From positions 62,001-126,000 of the forward strand of contig DATCTN010000012.1 of the NCBI GenBank assembly GCA_036567965.1: a stretch of DNA of 64,000 nt, written 5' to 3'. This document shows positions 27,810-36,068 of the stretch, in pieces. The notes beneath the pieces are model-generated. The model was not told where the DNA came from. It was given only the letters and a program-made list of their open reading frames with translations, and searched no databases. This DNA comes from Candidatus Kryptoniota bacterium (GTDB lineage: Bacteria > Bacteroidota > Ignavibacteria > Kryptoniales > JAKASW01). Both the position numbers and the translations under genes were made by a program. Positions within the stretch are counted from its first letter, which is position 1. Each line of letters starts with the position of its first letter.

Positions 27810-28208
27810 TCAATTCTCAGGAGAGTTTACCGGCTCTTTTTGTCCGTGATGGCACGTGTAACATGTCGGCTCCTTCGCGTTCGGGTATGCGAAGTAATCC
27901 TGCTGAATCTGCACGAGCATCTTCAACATCATTCTTCCTTTGCGCTTCTCGGGCTTCTCATCGCTGGGAAAATCGTCGGTGTTATGGCAAAAATCGCAAT
28001 CCACGCCAAGACTGTTCTTTATCATCTTCATCCAGCCCTTCAGTTCATCTTTCGACTTCACGAACTTGAGGACCTGAAGGTTCTTCGCGAATGCGGGTTG
28101 AGATTGCTGAGTCGCATACACCCTCTTGTGGGCCAGCAGCGCGCCGATACCGATGCCCACTAGGATAAGTAATATAAACCAGGATTTTTTCAAAAAGTGA
28201 TTCTCCAT
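27810..28208 (-). CDS. Membrane-anchored two-heme c-type cytochrome
   Basis: A small cytochrome of 132 residues from the ATG at 28208. An N-terminal hydrophobic segment (about residues 9-27) looks like a signal anchor, so the protein is probably periplasmic. Two heme c motifs are present: CDFCH at residues 71-75 and CYTCH at residues 116-120. Between them, KRKGRMMLKML offers methionine axial ligands. This resembles the repeat unit of photosynthetic reaction-centre cytochrome c subunits (CytoC_RC family), which also occurs in non-phototrophs. An in-frame TTG at 28217 is an alternative start. It lies between two porin-like genes and could pass electrons to or from the heme-porin. Confidence 0.82.
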   Translation of the reverse strand: MENHFLKKSWFILLILVGIGIGALLAHKRVYATQQSQPAFAKNLQVLKFVKSKDELKGWMKMIKNSLGVDCDFCHNTDDFPSDEKPEKRKGRMMLKMLVQIQQDYFAYPNAKEPTCYTCHHGQKEPVNSPEN

Positions 28209-28249
28209 TTTTCCCAACCTAACAGATTGAATTGAGGAAAAGGTTCCTG

Positions 28250-29572
28250 TTAGAATGTGAAATTGAACATAACTCGCGGCTCAATTCTTCTCTGAACGAC
28301 ATAGTGGCCTTCGACTGGTGTGAATGTCCAGTAGTAATTAAATCCAACTGTCATAAACGGATACGGCTTGTAACCGAAAAAAGCGTACAAGAGTGAATGG
28401 CCGTCCAGCTTGAAAGCGTCCTTCAGAGTGTTGTTCGTATGTCTGTCATATCCCGCACTGAATACAACGATTGGAATTACATTGGGGAGCTGCGTCTCAA
28501 GGTGGAGCAGCCCGCCGTTCGGATCATGATCAATCCCGCGGTAAGCACCGACAATATAGAACTGTCCAAGAACAGACACGAGCAACGAACCGTACCAGCC
28601 CTGCGATTTCTTCGTGCCATCGAGCTGCTCAGCCTTGCTCGACAAGAAATTTCCTGATGAGTCGGCATCGAATCGTTCGATTTCATACAGTTGGTCGAAG
28701 TACTCCGGAATGAATCTGTCGCCGATCCACTGGCGCTCGAGTTTCACTGATGCTGTCACCGCACCAAGCCCTCGAAACGTGCCGAGTATACCGGCTGCGT
28801 TACCATGTCCAAAGTCTACAAACTGCGCGTAGTCATAGTATAGATCCGCATCGACAAACGGAGTACGGAGAACTGGCAATCCGGCATCGAATCCATATTC
28901 AGACATCCTTCCCACCGACCCATAAGTTGGCCCAGGACGCATGGTCATAGTTGGTACCATAACAATTGCAGAATTCTTGTTTTGGTCTGTCACGTAGGTC
29001 GCGCCGATTTCAAATCCGCCGATGATCGGGATCGCCCCAAGCTGGGTGAACCTCAACGGTCTGGCGTACGCTCTTCCTCCGACTAGTCCGGCCTGCTGGA
29101 AGTCGCCATACATCGCCTCGAAACCGTATTTGGTGAAATCAATATCCACTTCAGCGCCGATCTTTCTGTCGTCGAAGCTTGCACTGTTGTTGTAATTGTA
29201 CACGATCAACCCGTGGCCGAGAGTTGCCATGTCAAGTTGTCCGACCTGTACGTAGACCGGATCGTGCTTGTCACCCCATCGCACGTACCTGATTATCTTT
29301 CTGTATGCGCCGTCAGACCAGTCGACTTTTCTAATCTTGTTGGACTGGCTGTTTATGCGTAGCGTGAGGTCAAGTCCGACACCGATCTTGCCGAAAGATA
29401 GGTCCGGCATTACCCCGATCATGTAATATGGAGTACCATCAATCCAGGATACGCCCAGCCCGCCGGAAATCTGGCTCTGGCCCGGCGCCAATAAGGGCCG
29501 TGGATATTGCTGCCCGTATGAAATAGATGAGAACACTGCTGTCAAAACAAGAAGTGAAATTACGGATTTCAT
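28250..29572 (-). CDS. Outer-membrane porin-like barrel of the cytochrome operon
   Basis: A 440-residue exported protein with a signal peptide (MKSVISLLVLTAVFSSISYG). The mature part shows the alternating pattern of a large beta-barrel and closes with RRIEPRVMFNFTF, a typical C-terminal strand. No heme motif is present. The gene follows the spmB homologue by 18 bases and precedes the diheme cytochrome by about 41 bases on the same strand, so it belongs to one operon with them. Barrel-cytochrome pairs occur in outer-membrane electron conduits; whether this barrel holds a cytochrome or is a simple porin is open. Confidence 0.75.
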   Translation of the reverse strand: MKSVISLLVLTAVFSSISYGQQYPRPLLAPGQSQISGGLGVSWIDGTPYYMIGVMPDLSFGKIGVGLDLTLRINSQSNKIRKVDWSDGAYRKIIRYVRWGDKHDPVYVQVGQLDMATLGHGLIVYNYNNSASFDDRKIGAEVDIDFTKYGFEAMYGDFQQAGLVGGRAYARPLRFTQLGAIPIIGGFEIGATYVTDQNKNSAIVMVPTMTMRPGPTYGSVGRMSEYGFDAGLPVLRTPFVDADLYYDYAQFVDFGHGNAAGILGTFRGLGAVTASVKLERQWIGDRFIPEYFDQLYEIERFDADSSGNFLSSKAEQLDGTKKSQGWYGSLLVSVLGQFYIVGAYRGIDHDPNGGLLHLETQLPNVIPIVVFSAGYDRHTNNTLKDAFKLDGHSLLYAFFGYKPYPFMTVGFNYYWTFTPVEGHYVVQRRIEPRVMFNFTF

Positions 29573-29590
29573 ATTGGTCTCATTTACTTC

Positions 29591-30127
29591 TTATGAAAAC
29601 AAGATTCTGCAAATCGCAAGTGCGCCCAGCATGCCGACAAAATCCGCTATCAATCCGGCAGCAACAGCGTGTCTCGTGCGGTAGATATTCACGGCACCGA
29701 AGTACACAGCTATGACATAGAAAGTGGTCTCGCTGCTACCGTACATTGTTGACACGAGAACACCGATGAACGAATCGGGACCGAATTTTTTCATTATCTC
29801 CGTCATGAGCCCGAGAGAGCCGCTTCCACTGAGCGGACGCAATAACCCCATCGGCAGCGCTTCGGGCGGCATGCCGATAAGTTTTGCAAGCGGAGATAGG
29901 GCGCTTACCATTAAATCCATCGCACCGCTGGCGCGGAAGATCCCGATTGCCACAAGCATCGCGACAAGATATGGAATGATCCTTACCGCGACGTCGAACC
30001 CGCCTTTTGCCCCGGCGACAAACGACTCATAAACCGGAACCTTTTTCGATGCAGCGTAAGCTACGAACGCGGCCACGATAAGAGGGATAGCAACTATCGA
30101 TAACTCACCGAGTATTTCCTTTATCAT
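29591..30127 (-). CDS. spmB: SpmB-like nucleoside-recognition (Gate) domain membrane protein
   Basis: A 178-residue membrane protein of the SpmB family, here in a lineage not known to sporulate. It contains several hydrophobic helices and the conserved block LLRPLSGSGSLGLMTEI plus the SSETTFYVIAVYFG motif of the nucleoside-recognition (Gate) fold. Family members are thought to act as transporters or channels, but their substrate is unsettled. Its start overlaps the end of the spmA homologue by four bases, as in Bacillus spmAB. Downstream lie the porin and cytochrome genes. Confidence 0.85.
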   Translation of the reverse strand: MIKEILGELSIVAIPLIVAAFVAYAASKKVPVYESFVAGAKGGFDVAVRIIPYLVAMLVAIGIFRASGAMDLMVSALSPLAKLIGMPPEALPMGLLRPLSGSGSLGLMTEIMKKFGPDSFIGVLVSTMYGSSETTFYVIAVYFGAVNIYRTRHAVAAGLIADFVGMLGALAICRILFS

Positions 30128-31056
30128 TTAGATTCCGGTGTTATCTGAGAACGATATACCTTCAGGCGTTGCAGAATCTTGGATGCAGCAATACCCGCGA
30201 TAGTGGCAAGCCCTGCCCCAAAGAAGGAGGTCATTAGAATGATCGTGGGATCTTTCGAGCCGAGCGCGGCCCGGACCGCAATCGCCGTCGCAGGAATCAG
30301 CGTGAGCCCAGCGGTATTTATCGCGAGAAAGGTCACCATAGCGTTTGTTGCAATTCCTTTCTTCGGGTTCAACTCATCCAGCTCTTCCATCGCCTTCAGG
30401 CCCAGAGGCGTGGCAGCATTGCTGAGTCCCAGGATATTTGCAGCGACATTCATTATGATTGAACCCATTGCCGGATGGTCAGGTGGGATATCCGGAAACA
30501 GCCTTACCATTACTGGTTGCATCACACGCGCGATTATCTTGATCAGCCCGCTGTCTTCGGCAAGTTTCATGATGCCGAGCCAGAAAGCCATTACACCTAT
30601 CAGTCCAATCGCTATTTCAACGGCTGTCTTACTGTAACTTATCACCGCGTCGAGGACAGCTTTCGTCTTCACTAGCGAGGTTTTTGGAAAGACCACGAAA
30701 AGATTCGAGCCTTCTCTACGATCGACGTGGGCTGTCAACTGCGTCGCGTCACCGGCAGTTTCCGCAATAGTCTTCCATATCTGCGGCGCCAGCTCCCCAA
30801 GTTTCAAAGTGATGTCGTTTCCGCTCGTCGTGGCAGGGAATTGAAGAAGCGTGGTGTCGGCCGACTCCGCTCCGTAAAATTTGGCAAGCCGCTGGCCGGA
30901 TACTTTTACATTTCCGCTGCCTGGGGCTAGGCTGTCGAATGCGACTTCGAATTCCTGACCGTTGCGGTATCTGTCGCTAGCCGAATCGTAGATATCGCTC
31001 CCCGCAGCCGCGAGAACGCCTATCACGACCAAACCAATCCACACATAATTCAGCAT
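30124..31056 (-). CDS. spmA: SpmA-like nucleoside-recognition membrane protein with a large inserted domain
   Basis: A 310-residue SpmA homologue. The C-terminal 175 residues match the family (GLIGVMAFWLGIMKLAE, ANILGLSNAATPLGLKAM). The first transmembrane helix (residues about 4-22) is separated from the second by about 110 hydrophilic residues, where the Bacillus protein has only a short loop. The insert carries a predominantly beta-type pattern and probably sits outside the cytoplasm. It overlaps the spmB homologue by four bases. It may represent the version common in Bacteroidota-like phyla; the role of the extra domain is unknown. Confidence 0.83.
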   Translation of the reverse strand: MLNYVWIGLVVIGVLAAAGSDIYDSASDRYRNGQEFEVAFDSLAPGSGNVKVSGQRLAKFYGAESADTTLLQFPATTSGNDITLKLGELAPQIWKTIAETAGDATQLTAHVDRREGSNLFVVFPKTSLVKTKAVLDAVISYSKTAVEIAIGLIGVMAFWLGIMKLAEDSGLIKIIARVMQPVMVRLFPDIPPDHPAMGSIIMNVAANILGLSNAATPLGLKAMEELDELNPKKGIATNAMVTFLAINTAGLTLIPATAIAVRAALGSKDPTIILMTSFFGAGLATIAGIAASKILQRLKVYRSQITPESK

Positions 31057-31242
31057 CGGGGAAACCTGCTCACTTCTTCAGAAATCTGCCTGCCCGTCCG
31101 GGCAAATCATAAGTGCACATTTCACCATGGGTTGAATATAAACGCTTAATTTTATGCTTTCAACTGTTGGAAGGCTTCTGGGAGATTGGAATCGCCTGTG
31201 TGGAGGAGCTAACGTCAGCCGGTCGATAATGAAGACGTCGGG

Positions 31243-32310
31243 TCAAATTGCTTTTTCGATCAACTCGCCCATCTTTTCAGTCGAGACATGAGGGCCGCCG
31301 TCATATTTTATGTCGGCAGTGCGATAACCCTCGTTGAGCACTGTCTCTACGGCTAGAAAGATCTTTTTTGCCAAATCCTTATGCTTGAGTGAATATTCAA
31401 GTAACATCGCGGCCGACAAGATACTTGCTATAGGATTGGCGAGACCTTTTCCGGCAATGTCGGGAGCACTCCCGTGTACCGGCTCGTACAAAGCGTGCCT
31501 CTCTCCAATGCTTGCCGAAGGGAGCATACCGATCGACCCCGTTAACATTGAGGCCTCGTCGCTGAGTATATCTCCGAACATATTTTCTGTCAATATGACA
31601 TCGAAGTGCTTCGGATTTCTGACGAGCTGCATCGCAGCATTGTCGACGTACATGTGTTCAAGAGCTATCTCGTTGAAGTTGTTCTTGTGAACCCTGTTTA
31701 CAACTTCTCTCCATAACATGGAGGTATGAAGAATATTCGCTTTGTCTACCGACGTTACTTTCTTTTTCCTCGCGGCTGCGAGCTTGAACGCTGTAATAGC
31801 TATTCGCTCGATTTCCTCCTCGGTGTACGTCATAGTATTGACACCGCGCCTGGTTCCGTTTTCCTCAAATATCCCGGCAGGCTTCCCGAAATAAATTCCT
31901 CCTGTCAATTCCCTGACAACCACTATGTCGATTCCTTTCACCGCCTCCGGCTTGAGCGATGAAGACCCGATGAGAGAGTCGAACATGATTACAGGTCGAA
32001 TATTCGCATACAGGCCGAGTGATTTCCTCAATCCAAGCAGAGCCTGTTCCGGCTTCAGGTCGTACGGAAGCGAATCCCATTTCGGTCCTCCGACCGCTCC
32101 CAGCAGCACCGCATCGCTCGCCTTCGCGGCTGCGAGTGTTTCCTCCGGGAGAGGCTTGCCGAATATGTCGACTGCTGTTCCGCCCGCCTTGAGCTCGCTG
32201 AACTCGATCGTTTCATTGAGTATCCGTGATGCCTTCTTCAGAATCCTGACCGCTTGCGATGTAACCTCTGTGCCTATCCCATCACCCGGTATGACAGCAA
32301 TATTAAACAT
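31243..32310 (-). CDS. leuB: 3-isopropylmalate dehydrogenase
   Basis: NAD-dependent oxidative decarboxylation of 3-isopropylmalate in leucine synthesis; by family knowledge the same enzyme also handles 3-methylmalate in the citramalate route to isoleucine. The protein is 355 residues. Visible motifs are VIPGDGIGTEV at the N-terminus, the substrate arginines in GLYANIRPV, VVRELTGGIYFG, and the metal/NAD segment TENMFGDILSDEASML. It is the last gene of the branched-chain operon and overlaps leuD by 8 bases. Confidence 0.96.
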   Translation of the reverse strand: MFNIAVIPGDGIGTEVTSQAVRILKKASRILNETIEFSELKAGGTAVDIFGKPLPEETLAAAKASDAVLLGAVGGPKWDSLPYDLKPEQALLGLRKSLGLYANIRPVIMFDSLIGSSSLKPEAVKGIDIVVVRELTGGIYFGKPAGIFEENGTRRGVNTMTYTEEEIERIAITAFKLAAARKKKVTSVDKANILHTSMLWREVVNRVHKNNFNEIALEHMYVDNAAMQLVRNPKHFDVILTENMFGDILSDEASMLTGSIGMLPSASIGERHALYEPVHGSAPDIAGKGLANPIASILSAAMLLEYSLKHKDLAKKIFLAVETVLNEGYRTADIKYDGGPHVSTEKMGELIEKAI

Positions 32311-32884
32311 CGGTGCCCGTCGTCGACTTGATCATTCCTATTTGTCTGGCATAGGCGAACAGTCCCCCTGCGTTTATGATGTCCGCGGCATCACCAAGTG
32401 GGCTGAGCTTGCACGTAGCTTTTGAATTCGAAGAAATTGTATTTGACTCGAGGTCAATGGTTACTTCTTCACCGGTTTTGAATTGCCTGTAAATGTTTTC
32501 CACCGACTCGAGAGGCATGAGGAATCCACCGTCGACAGAATTCCTGTAAAATATTCGTGCGTACGTTTGCGCGACGACCGCCGTGATGCCTGCAACTTGC
32601 AAGGCAAGGGGTGCATGTTCCCGCGATGAACCGCAGCCAAAGTTTTTTCCAGCGACAATAATTTTAAATTCGGATTGATACTCGCCTTCTTTAACCAGTT
32701 TTATGCCGCCGGTTGGGAGTCCGGACTTTTCGTCCGGCACGCCGCTCATTGCAAATTTTCCATATAATTTTCTTTCTTCCGGCGAATGCGTGTTGTAAAC
32801 GAGATGCTTCGCCGGTATTATCTGGTCAGTGTCGATGTTGTCCCCGACAACGTATACCTTCCCGATGATTCTTTTTCCCTGCAT
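32303..32884 (-). CDS. leuD: 3-isopropylmalate dehydratase small subunit
   Basis: Small subunit of isopropylmalate isomerase; the swivel domain of the aconitase fold. The protein is 193 residues. The signature GDNIDTDQIIPAKHL is at the N-terminus and the loop GKNFGCGSSREHAPLAL supplies substrate-binding residues. It belongs to the subfamily paired with the shorter LeuC (LeuC2/HacA-like). It lies between leuC (21 bases upstream) and leuB (8-base overlap) and probably also serves citraconate hydration in the citramalate pathway. Confidence 0.95.
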   Translation of the reverse strand: MQGKRIIGKVYVVGDNIDTDQIIPAKHLVYNTHSPEERKLYGKFAMSGVPDEKSGLPTGGIKLVKEGEYQSEFKIIVAGKNFGCGSSREHAPLALQVAGITAVVAQTYARIFYRNSVDGGFLMPLESVENIYRQFKTGEEVTIDLESNTISSNSKATCKLSPLGDAADIINAGGLFAYARQIGMIKSTTGTDV

Positions 32885-32905
32885 TTTAACCTTCCTGGAA
32901 AATTT

Positions 32906-34201
32906 TCAGATGTAAATTCTTGGATCGGTGATCTTTCCTGTCAGCGCAGTGGCAGCCGCGGTGAGGGGAGAAGCGAGGAATACCTGTGAGTTCTTTGAGC
33001 CCATCCTGCCGGGAAAATTCCTGTTTGTCGTCGACAGGCAGACCTCAGAGCCGTTCAACCTGCCGAACGTGTCTTCCGGCCCTCCGAGACATGCGCCGCA
33101 GCTCGCGTTTCCGATCCTGCAGCCCGCATCTTCGAATATTGAATAAAGAGATTTGCCTCCAAGCATTGTGCTGTGCAAAGCATTTGTGATGTCCGTTGTC
33201 GCCGGTACGATGAACGTATCTACTGCAACGGGTTTGCCATTCAAGATCTTTGCTGCCGAAAGAAAATCCGTGAGCTTTCCGCCTGTGCATGAACCGATGT
33301 ACACGCGGTCTACCTTTACATTTGATAGATTCTCGACCGGTTCAACATTATCCGGTGAATGCGGCTTGGCAACAAGCGGGGAGATCTTAGAGACGTCGTA
33401 CACGCGCTCTGATTCAAAATTAGCGTCGGAGTCGTTCTTAATCGCCGTGAATGGCTTTTGCGTCCTCGCCTTTACATATGACGTTGTCTTTTCATCGGGA
33501 GTGATCACACCGTTCTTTCCACCTGCCTCGATGACCATGTTGCAGAGAGTCATTCTCTCTTCAATATTGAGACTGTGCACTGCATCGCCGGCGAATTCCA
33601 TTGCCCTGTACGAAGCACCATCGACACCGATGTCGCCTATAATTCTGAGGATCAGATCCTTCGCCATCAGGTGACCGGGCATTTCTCCATTGAAGATGAA
33701 GCGCATCGTCTGCGGGACTTTCACCCATAATTTCCCGGTACCCATTATGAACGCTGCATCGGTGTTTCCTATTCCGGTGGCGAACTCTCCGAATGCTCCC
33801 GCAGTGCAGGTGTGAGAGTCCGTCCCGAAAAGTACCTCACCGGGTCTCGTGAACCCTTCCTCCGGAAGCGCGATGTGGCACACTCCCTTGTACCTTGGGG
33901 TGCCAACGTCGTAGAAATTCCGTATCGACTGCTGGTTCACAAAGTCACGCAAGAAGACAACATTTCGCCTTGCATGCTGGTCTTCCGTGAATATGTAGTG
34001 GTCCGGGATAACGACGACTTTCTCGCTATCCCATAACTTCGCATGCTCACCAAATTCCTTTTTGAATATTGAAATCGTTCCGGGACCGGTCACATCGTGA
34101 GTCATCAGCACATCGACGTCGATCCAGACATTCTCGCCCGGTTGTACTTTATCCCTGCCTGAGTGGTTCGCGATTATTCTCTCTGTAATTGTCATTCCCA
34201 T
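32906..34201 (-). CDS. leuC: 3-isopropylmalate dehydratase large subunit
   Basis: Iron-sulfur subunit of isopropylmalate isomerase. At 431 residues it is the shorter, archaeal-like type. Motifs include MTHDVTGPGTISIF, LFGTDSHTCTAGAFG, GSCTGGKLTDF and CGACLGGPEDTFG, where the cysteines in SCTGG and CGAC are the cluster ligands. It is encoded between leuA (53 bases upstream) and leuD. The codon at 34201 gives the standard N-terminus MGMTITERIIANHSG. Confidence 0.95.
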   Translation of the reverse strand: MGMTITERIIANHSGRDKVQPGENVWIDVDVLMTHDVTGPGTISIFKKEFGEHAKLWDSEKVVVIPDHYIFTEDQHARRNVVFLRDFVNQQSIRNFYDVGTPRYKGVCHIALPEEGFTRPGEVLFGTDSHTCTAGAFGEFATGIGNTDAAFIMGTGKLWVKVPQTMRFIFNGEMPGHLMAKDLILRIIGDIGVDGASYRAMEFAGDAVHSLNIEERMTLCNMVIEAGGKNGVITPDEKTTSYVKARTQKPFTAIKNDSDANFESERVYDVSKISPLVAKPHSPDNVEPVENLSNVKVDRVYIGSCTGGKLTDFLSAAKILNGKPVAVDTFIVPATTDITNALHSTMLGGKSLYSIFEDAGCRIGNASCGACLGGPEDTFGRLNGSEVCLSTTNRNFPGRMGSKNSQVFLASPLTAAATALTGKITDPRIYI

Positions 34202-34254
34202 GTCAAGAATCTCATCCTTTACTCTTTATGGTATGTTCAAGAGGTCTTATGAAT

Positions 34255-35814
34255 TCAGACGGCATTGAGTTGAGTTGTTTCTGTCGAATGCGCTGAACTC
34301 TTCTTTGTTCTCGCCGAGATCGCGCGATTTGCAGCCTGGAGATAGGCTTCTACGCTTCCGGTGACGATGTCCGTGCTCGCTGCGTGTCCCGTGAAGATCA
34401 CGTTGTCGAAGATGACTTTCACGAACACTTCCCCGACTGCGTCACCGCCCCAGGTTACCGATTTGATGGTGTAGTCGACCAACTGGCCGTTGATATTCAT
34501 GATCCTTTCAAGCGCCTTATAAGCTGCGTCAACAGGTCCATCACCCGTGGCGGAATCACAATATTTCTGTTCTCCGTCAGTGAGCTCCAGTACGGCGGTC
34601 GACTTCACGCCTGTTCCGGTCATGACCTGTAGGCTCGAAAGAGTATAGCTCGACTCTTCCTGATCGAGTTCATTGTTCAGAATCGCGACCAGGTCTTCGT
34701 CGAGAATTTCTTTCTTCTTGTCGGCAAGTCTTGTGAATTCGGTATAGACATTATCGAGTTCTTCCGCGCTCAGCGAGTATCCGAGCTCTTCAAATCTTTT
34801 TTTGAGCGCGTGCCGTCCGGAATGCTTGCCAAGGACCAGAGTAGAATGTTTTATCCCGACCGATTCCGGGGTCATGATCTCGTATGTCATCCTGCTCTTT
34901 ATTATTCCGTCCTGGTGGATGCCGGCTTCGTGAGAAAACGCATTGGCGCCCACGATCGCTTTGTTCCGCTGTACCATCATACCTGTCAGCGTCGAAAGCA
35001 ATCTGCTCGACTTGTAAATCTCTTCCGTATTGATGTCGTGGTGGAAGGGAATGGCATCCGGCCTTGTCCGGAGAGCCATCACGAATTCCTCGAGCGAAGC
35101 GTTGCCCGCGCGCTCGCCGATCCCGTTGACTGTGCACTCAACCTGACGCGCACCGTTCAATACGGCCGAGACCGAATTGGCGACCGCAAGTCCGAGATCG
35201 TTGTGGCAGTGTACGCTCAGGACGGCTTTATCGATGTTCCTGACCCTCTCCCGAACGGTCTTTATGAGGTTTCCATATTCACTCGGGATGGAGTATCCGA
35301 CCGTATCGGGGAGGTTGACTACGACTGCACCCGCGTCAATAACAGCTTCGATGACCTGGCATAGGTAGTCCAGATCGCTTCGACTCGCGTCTTCGCAGCT
35401 GAATTCGACCTCGCCGGTCAATTTCTTCGCGTGCGAGACCGCATTGATCGACTGCTCGAGGACTTCCTCTCTTGTCTTTTTTAATTTGTGTTTGAGATGG
35501 ATGTCGCTTGTCGCGATGAATGTGTGGATGCGCGGCTTCGCGGCATATTGCAGCGCTTCAAACGCGCGGTCAATGTCGAGGGATGTCGCCCTTGAGAGCG
35601 CGGCGATAGTGCACCCCTTTACCTCCTTCGAGATCTCACGAACAGCCTCGAAATCGCCGTCAGAGGCAATCGGGAAACCCGCCTCTATTATGTCGACGCC
35701 GAGAGCTTCCAGCTGGCGCGCCATTCTCAACTTCTCCTTCGTGTTCATGCTGCAACCAGGAGATTGTTCGCCATCGCGCAGCGTCGTATCGAATATGAAA
35801 ATCTTATCCTTCAT
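34255..35814 (-). CDS. leuA: 2-isopropylmalate synthase
   Basis: Condenses acetyl-CoA with 2-oxoisovalerate, the first committed step to leucine. From ATG 35814 the protein has 519 residues. The catalytic TIM barrel starts [13 protein letters not shown], followed by [12 protein letters not shown] (metal histidines) and the [13 protein letters not shown] loop. The C-terminal LeuA dimer/regulatory domain begins near residue 385 and would bind leucine for feedback control. GAGGTGG lies 7 bases before ATG 35814; the frame is also open from a GTG at 35826. A 76-residue gene separates it from cimA. Confidence 0.96.
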   Translation of the reverse strand: MKDKIFIFDTTLRDGEQSPGCSMNTKEKLRMARQLEALGVDIIEAGFPIASDGDFEAVREISKEVKGCTIAALSRATSLDIDRAFEALQYAAKPRIHTFIATSDIHLKHKLKKTREEVLEQSINAVSHAKKLTGEVEFSCEDASRSDLDYLCQVIEAVIDAGAVVVNLPDTVGYSIPSEYGNLIKTVRERVRNIDKAVLSVHCHNDLGLAVANSVSAVLNGARQVECTVNGIGERAGNASLEEFVMALRTRPDAIPFHHDINTEEIYKSSRLLSTLTGMMVQRNKAIVGANAFSHEAGIHQDGIIKSRMTYEIMTPESVGIKHSTLVLGKHSGRHALKKRFEELGYSLSAEELDNVYTEFTRLADKKKEILDEDLVAILNNELDQEESSYTLSSLQVMTGTGVKSTAVLELTDGEQKYCDSATGDGPVDAAYKALERIMNINGQLVDYTIKSVTWGGDAVGEVFVKVIFDNVIFTGHAASTDIVTGSVEAYLQAANRAISARTKKSSAHSTETTQLNAV

Positions 35815-35837
35815 GTTATCGACCACCTCTCGGCCTT

Positions 35838-36068
35838 TTATTGAAACATGTTGTTAATTGCGTCCGTGATGTCGTTGTGGGCCTTAAGTTGTCTCAAGTG
35901 CCGCTCTATCTGGAGATAATGCTCGTACTTCTGACTCGCAAGCGAACGGAACAGTCTTTTCGTTTCGTTATCCTCCGAGATTTCAGCGTGATCGTTATAC
36001 TGACGTATTGTCTCCATTTCATTGCTCAAGGCTTTCTCGAGCATCTCGATTCGTGTCTGGGCTTTCAT
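35838..36068 (-). CDS. Small helical protein resembling half of a ferritin-like domain
   Basis: A 76-residue all-helical protein inside the ilv-leu operon. It looks like a two-helix hairpin of the ferritin/rubrerythrin type: [20 protein letters not shown], then [20 protein letters not shown]. In rubrerythrins the second helix has a metal glutamate three residues before the histidine; here that position is Lys, so metal binding is doubtful. Four-base overlap with cimA and 23 bases to leuA put it firmly in the operon. A structural or regulatory partner of the synthases is possible, but the function is unknown. Confidence 0.7.
   Translation of the reverse strand: MKAQTRIEMLEKALSNEMETIRQYNDHAEISEDNETKRLFRSLASQKYEHYLQIERHLRQLKAHNDITDAINNMFQ

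Noticed and set aside
31091-31104. TGCCCG-TC-CGGGCA palindrome between leuB and spmA
   Set aside because: A short GC-rich hairpin without a T-tract on either strand; too weak to call as a terminator or operator.
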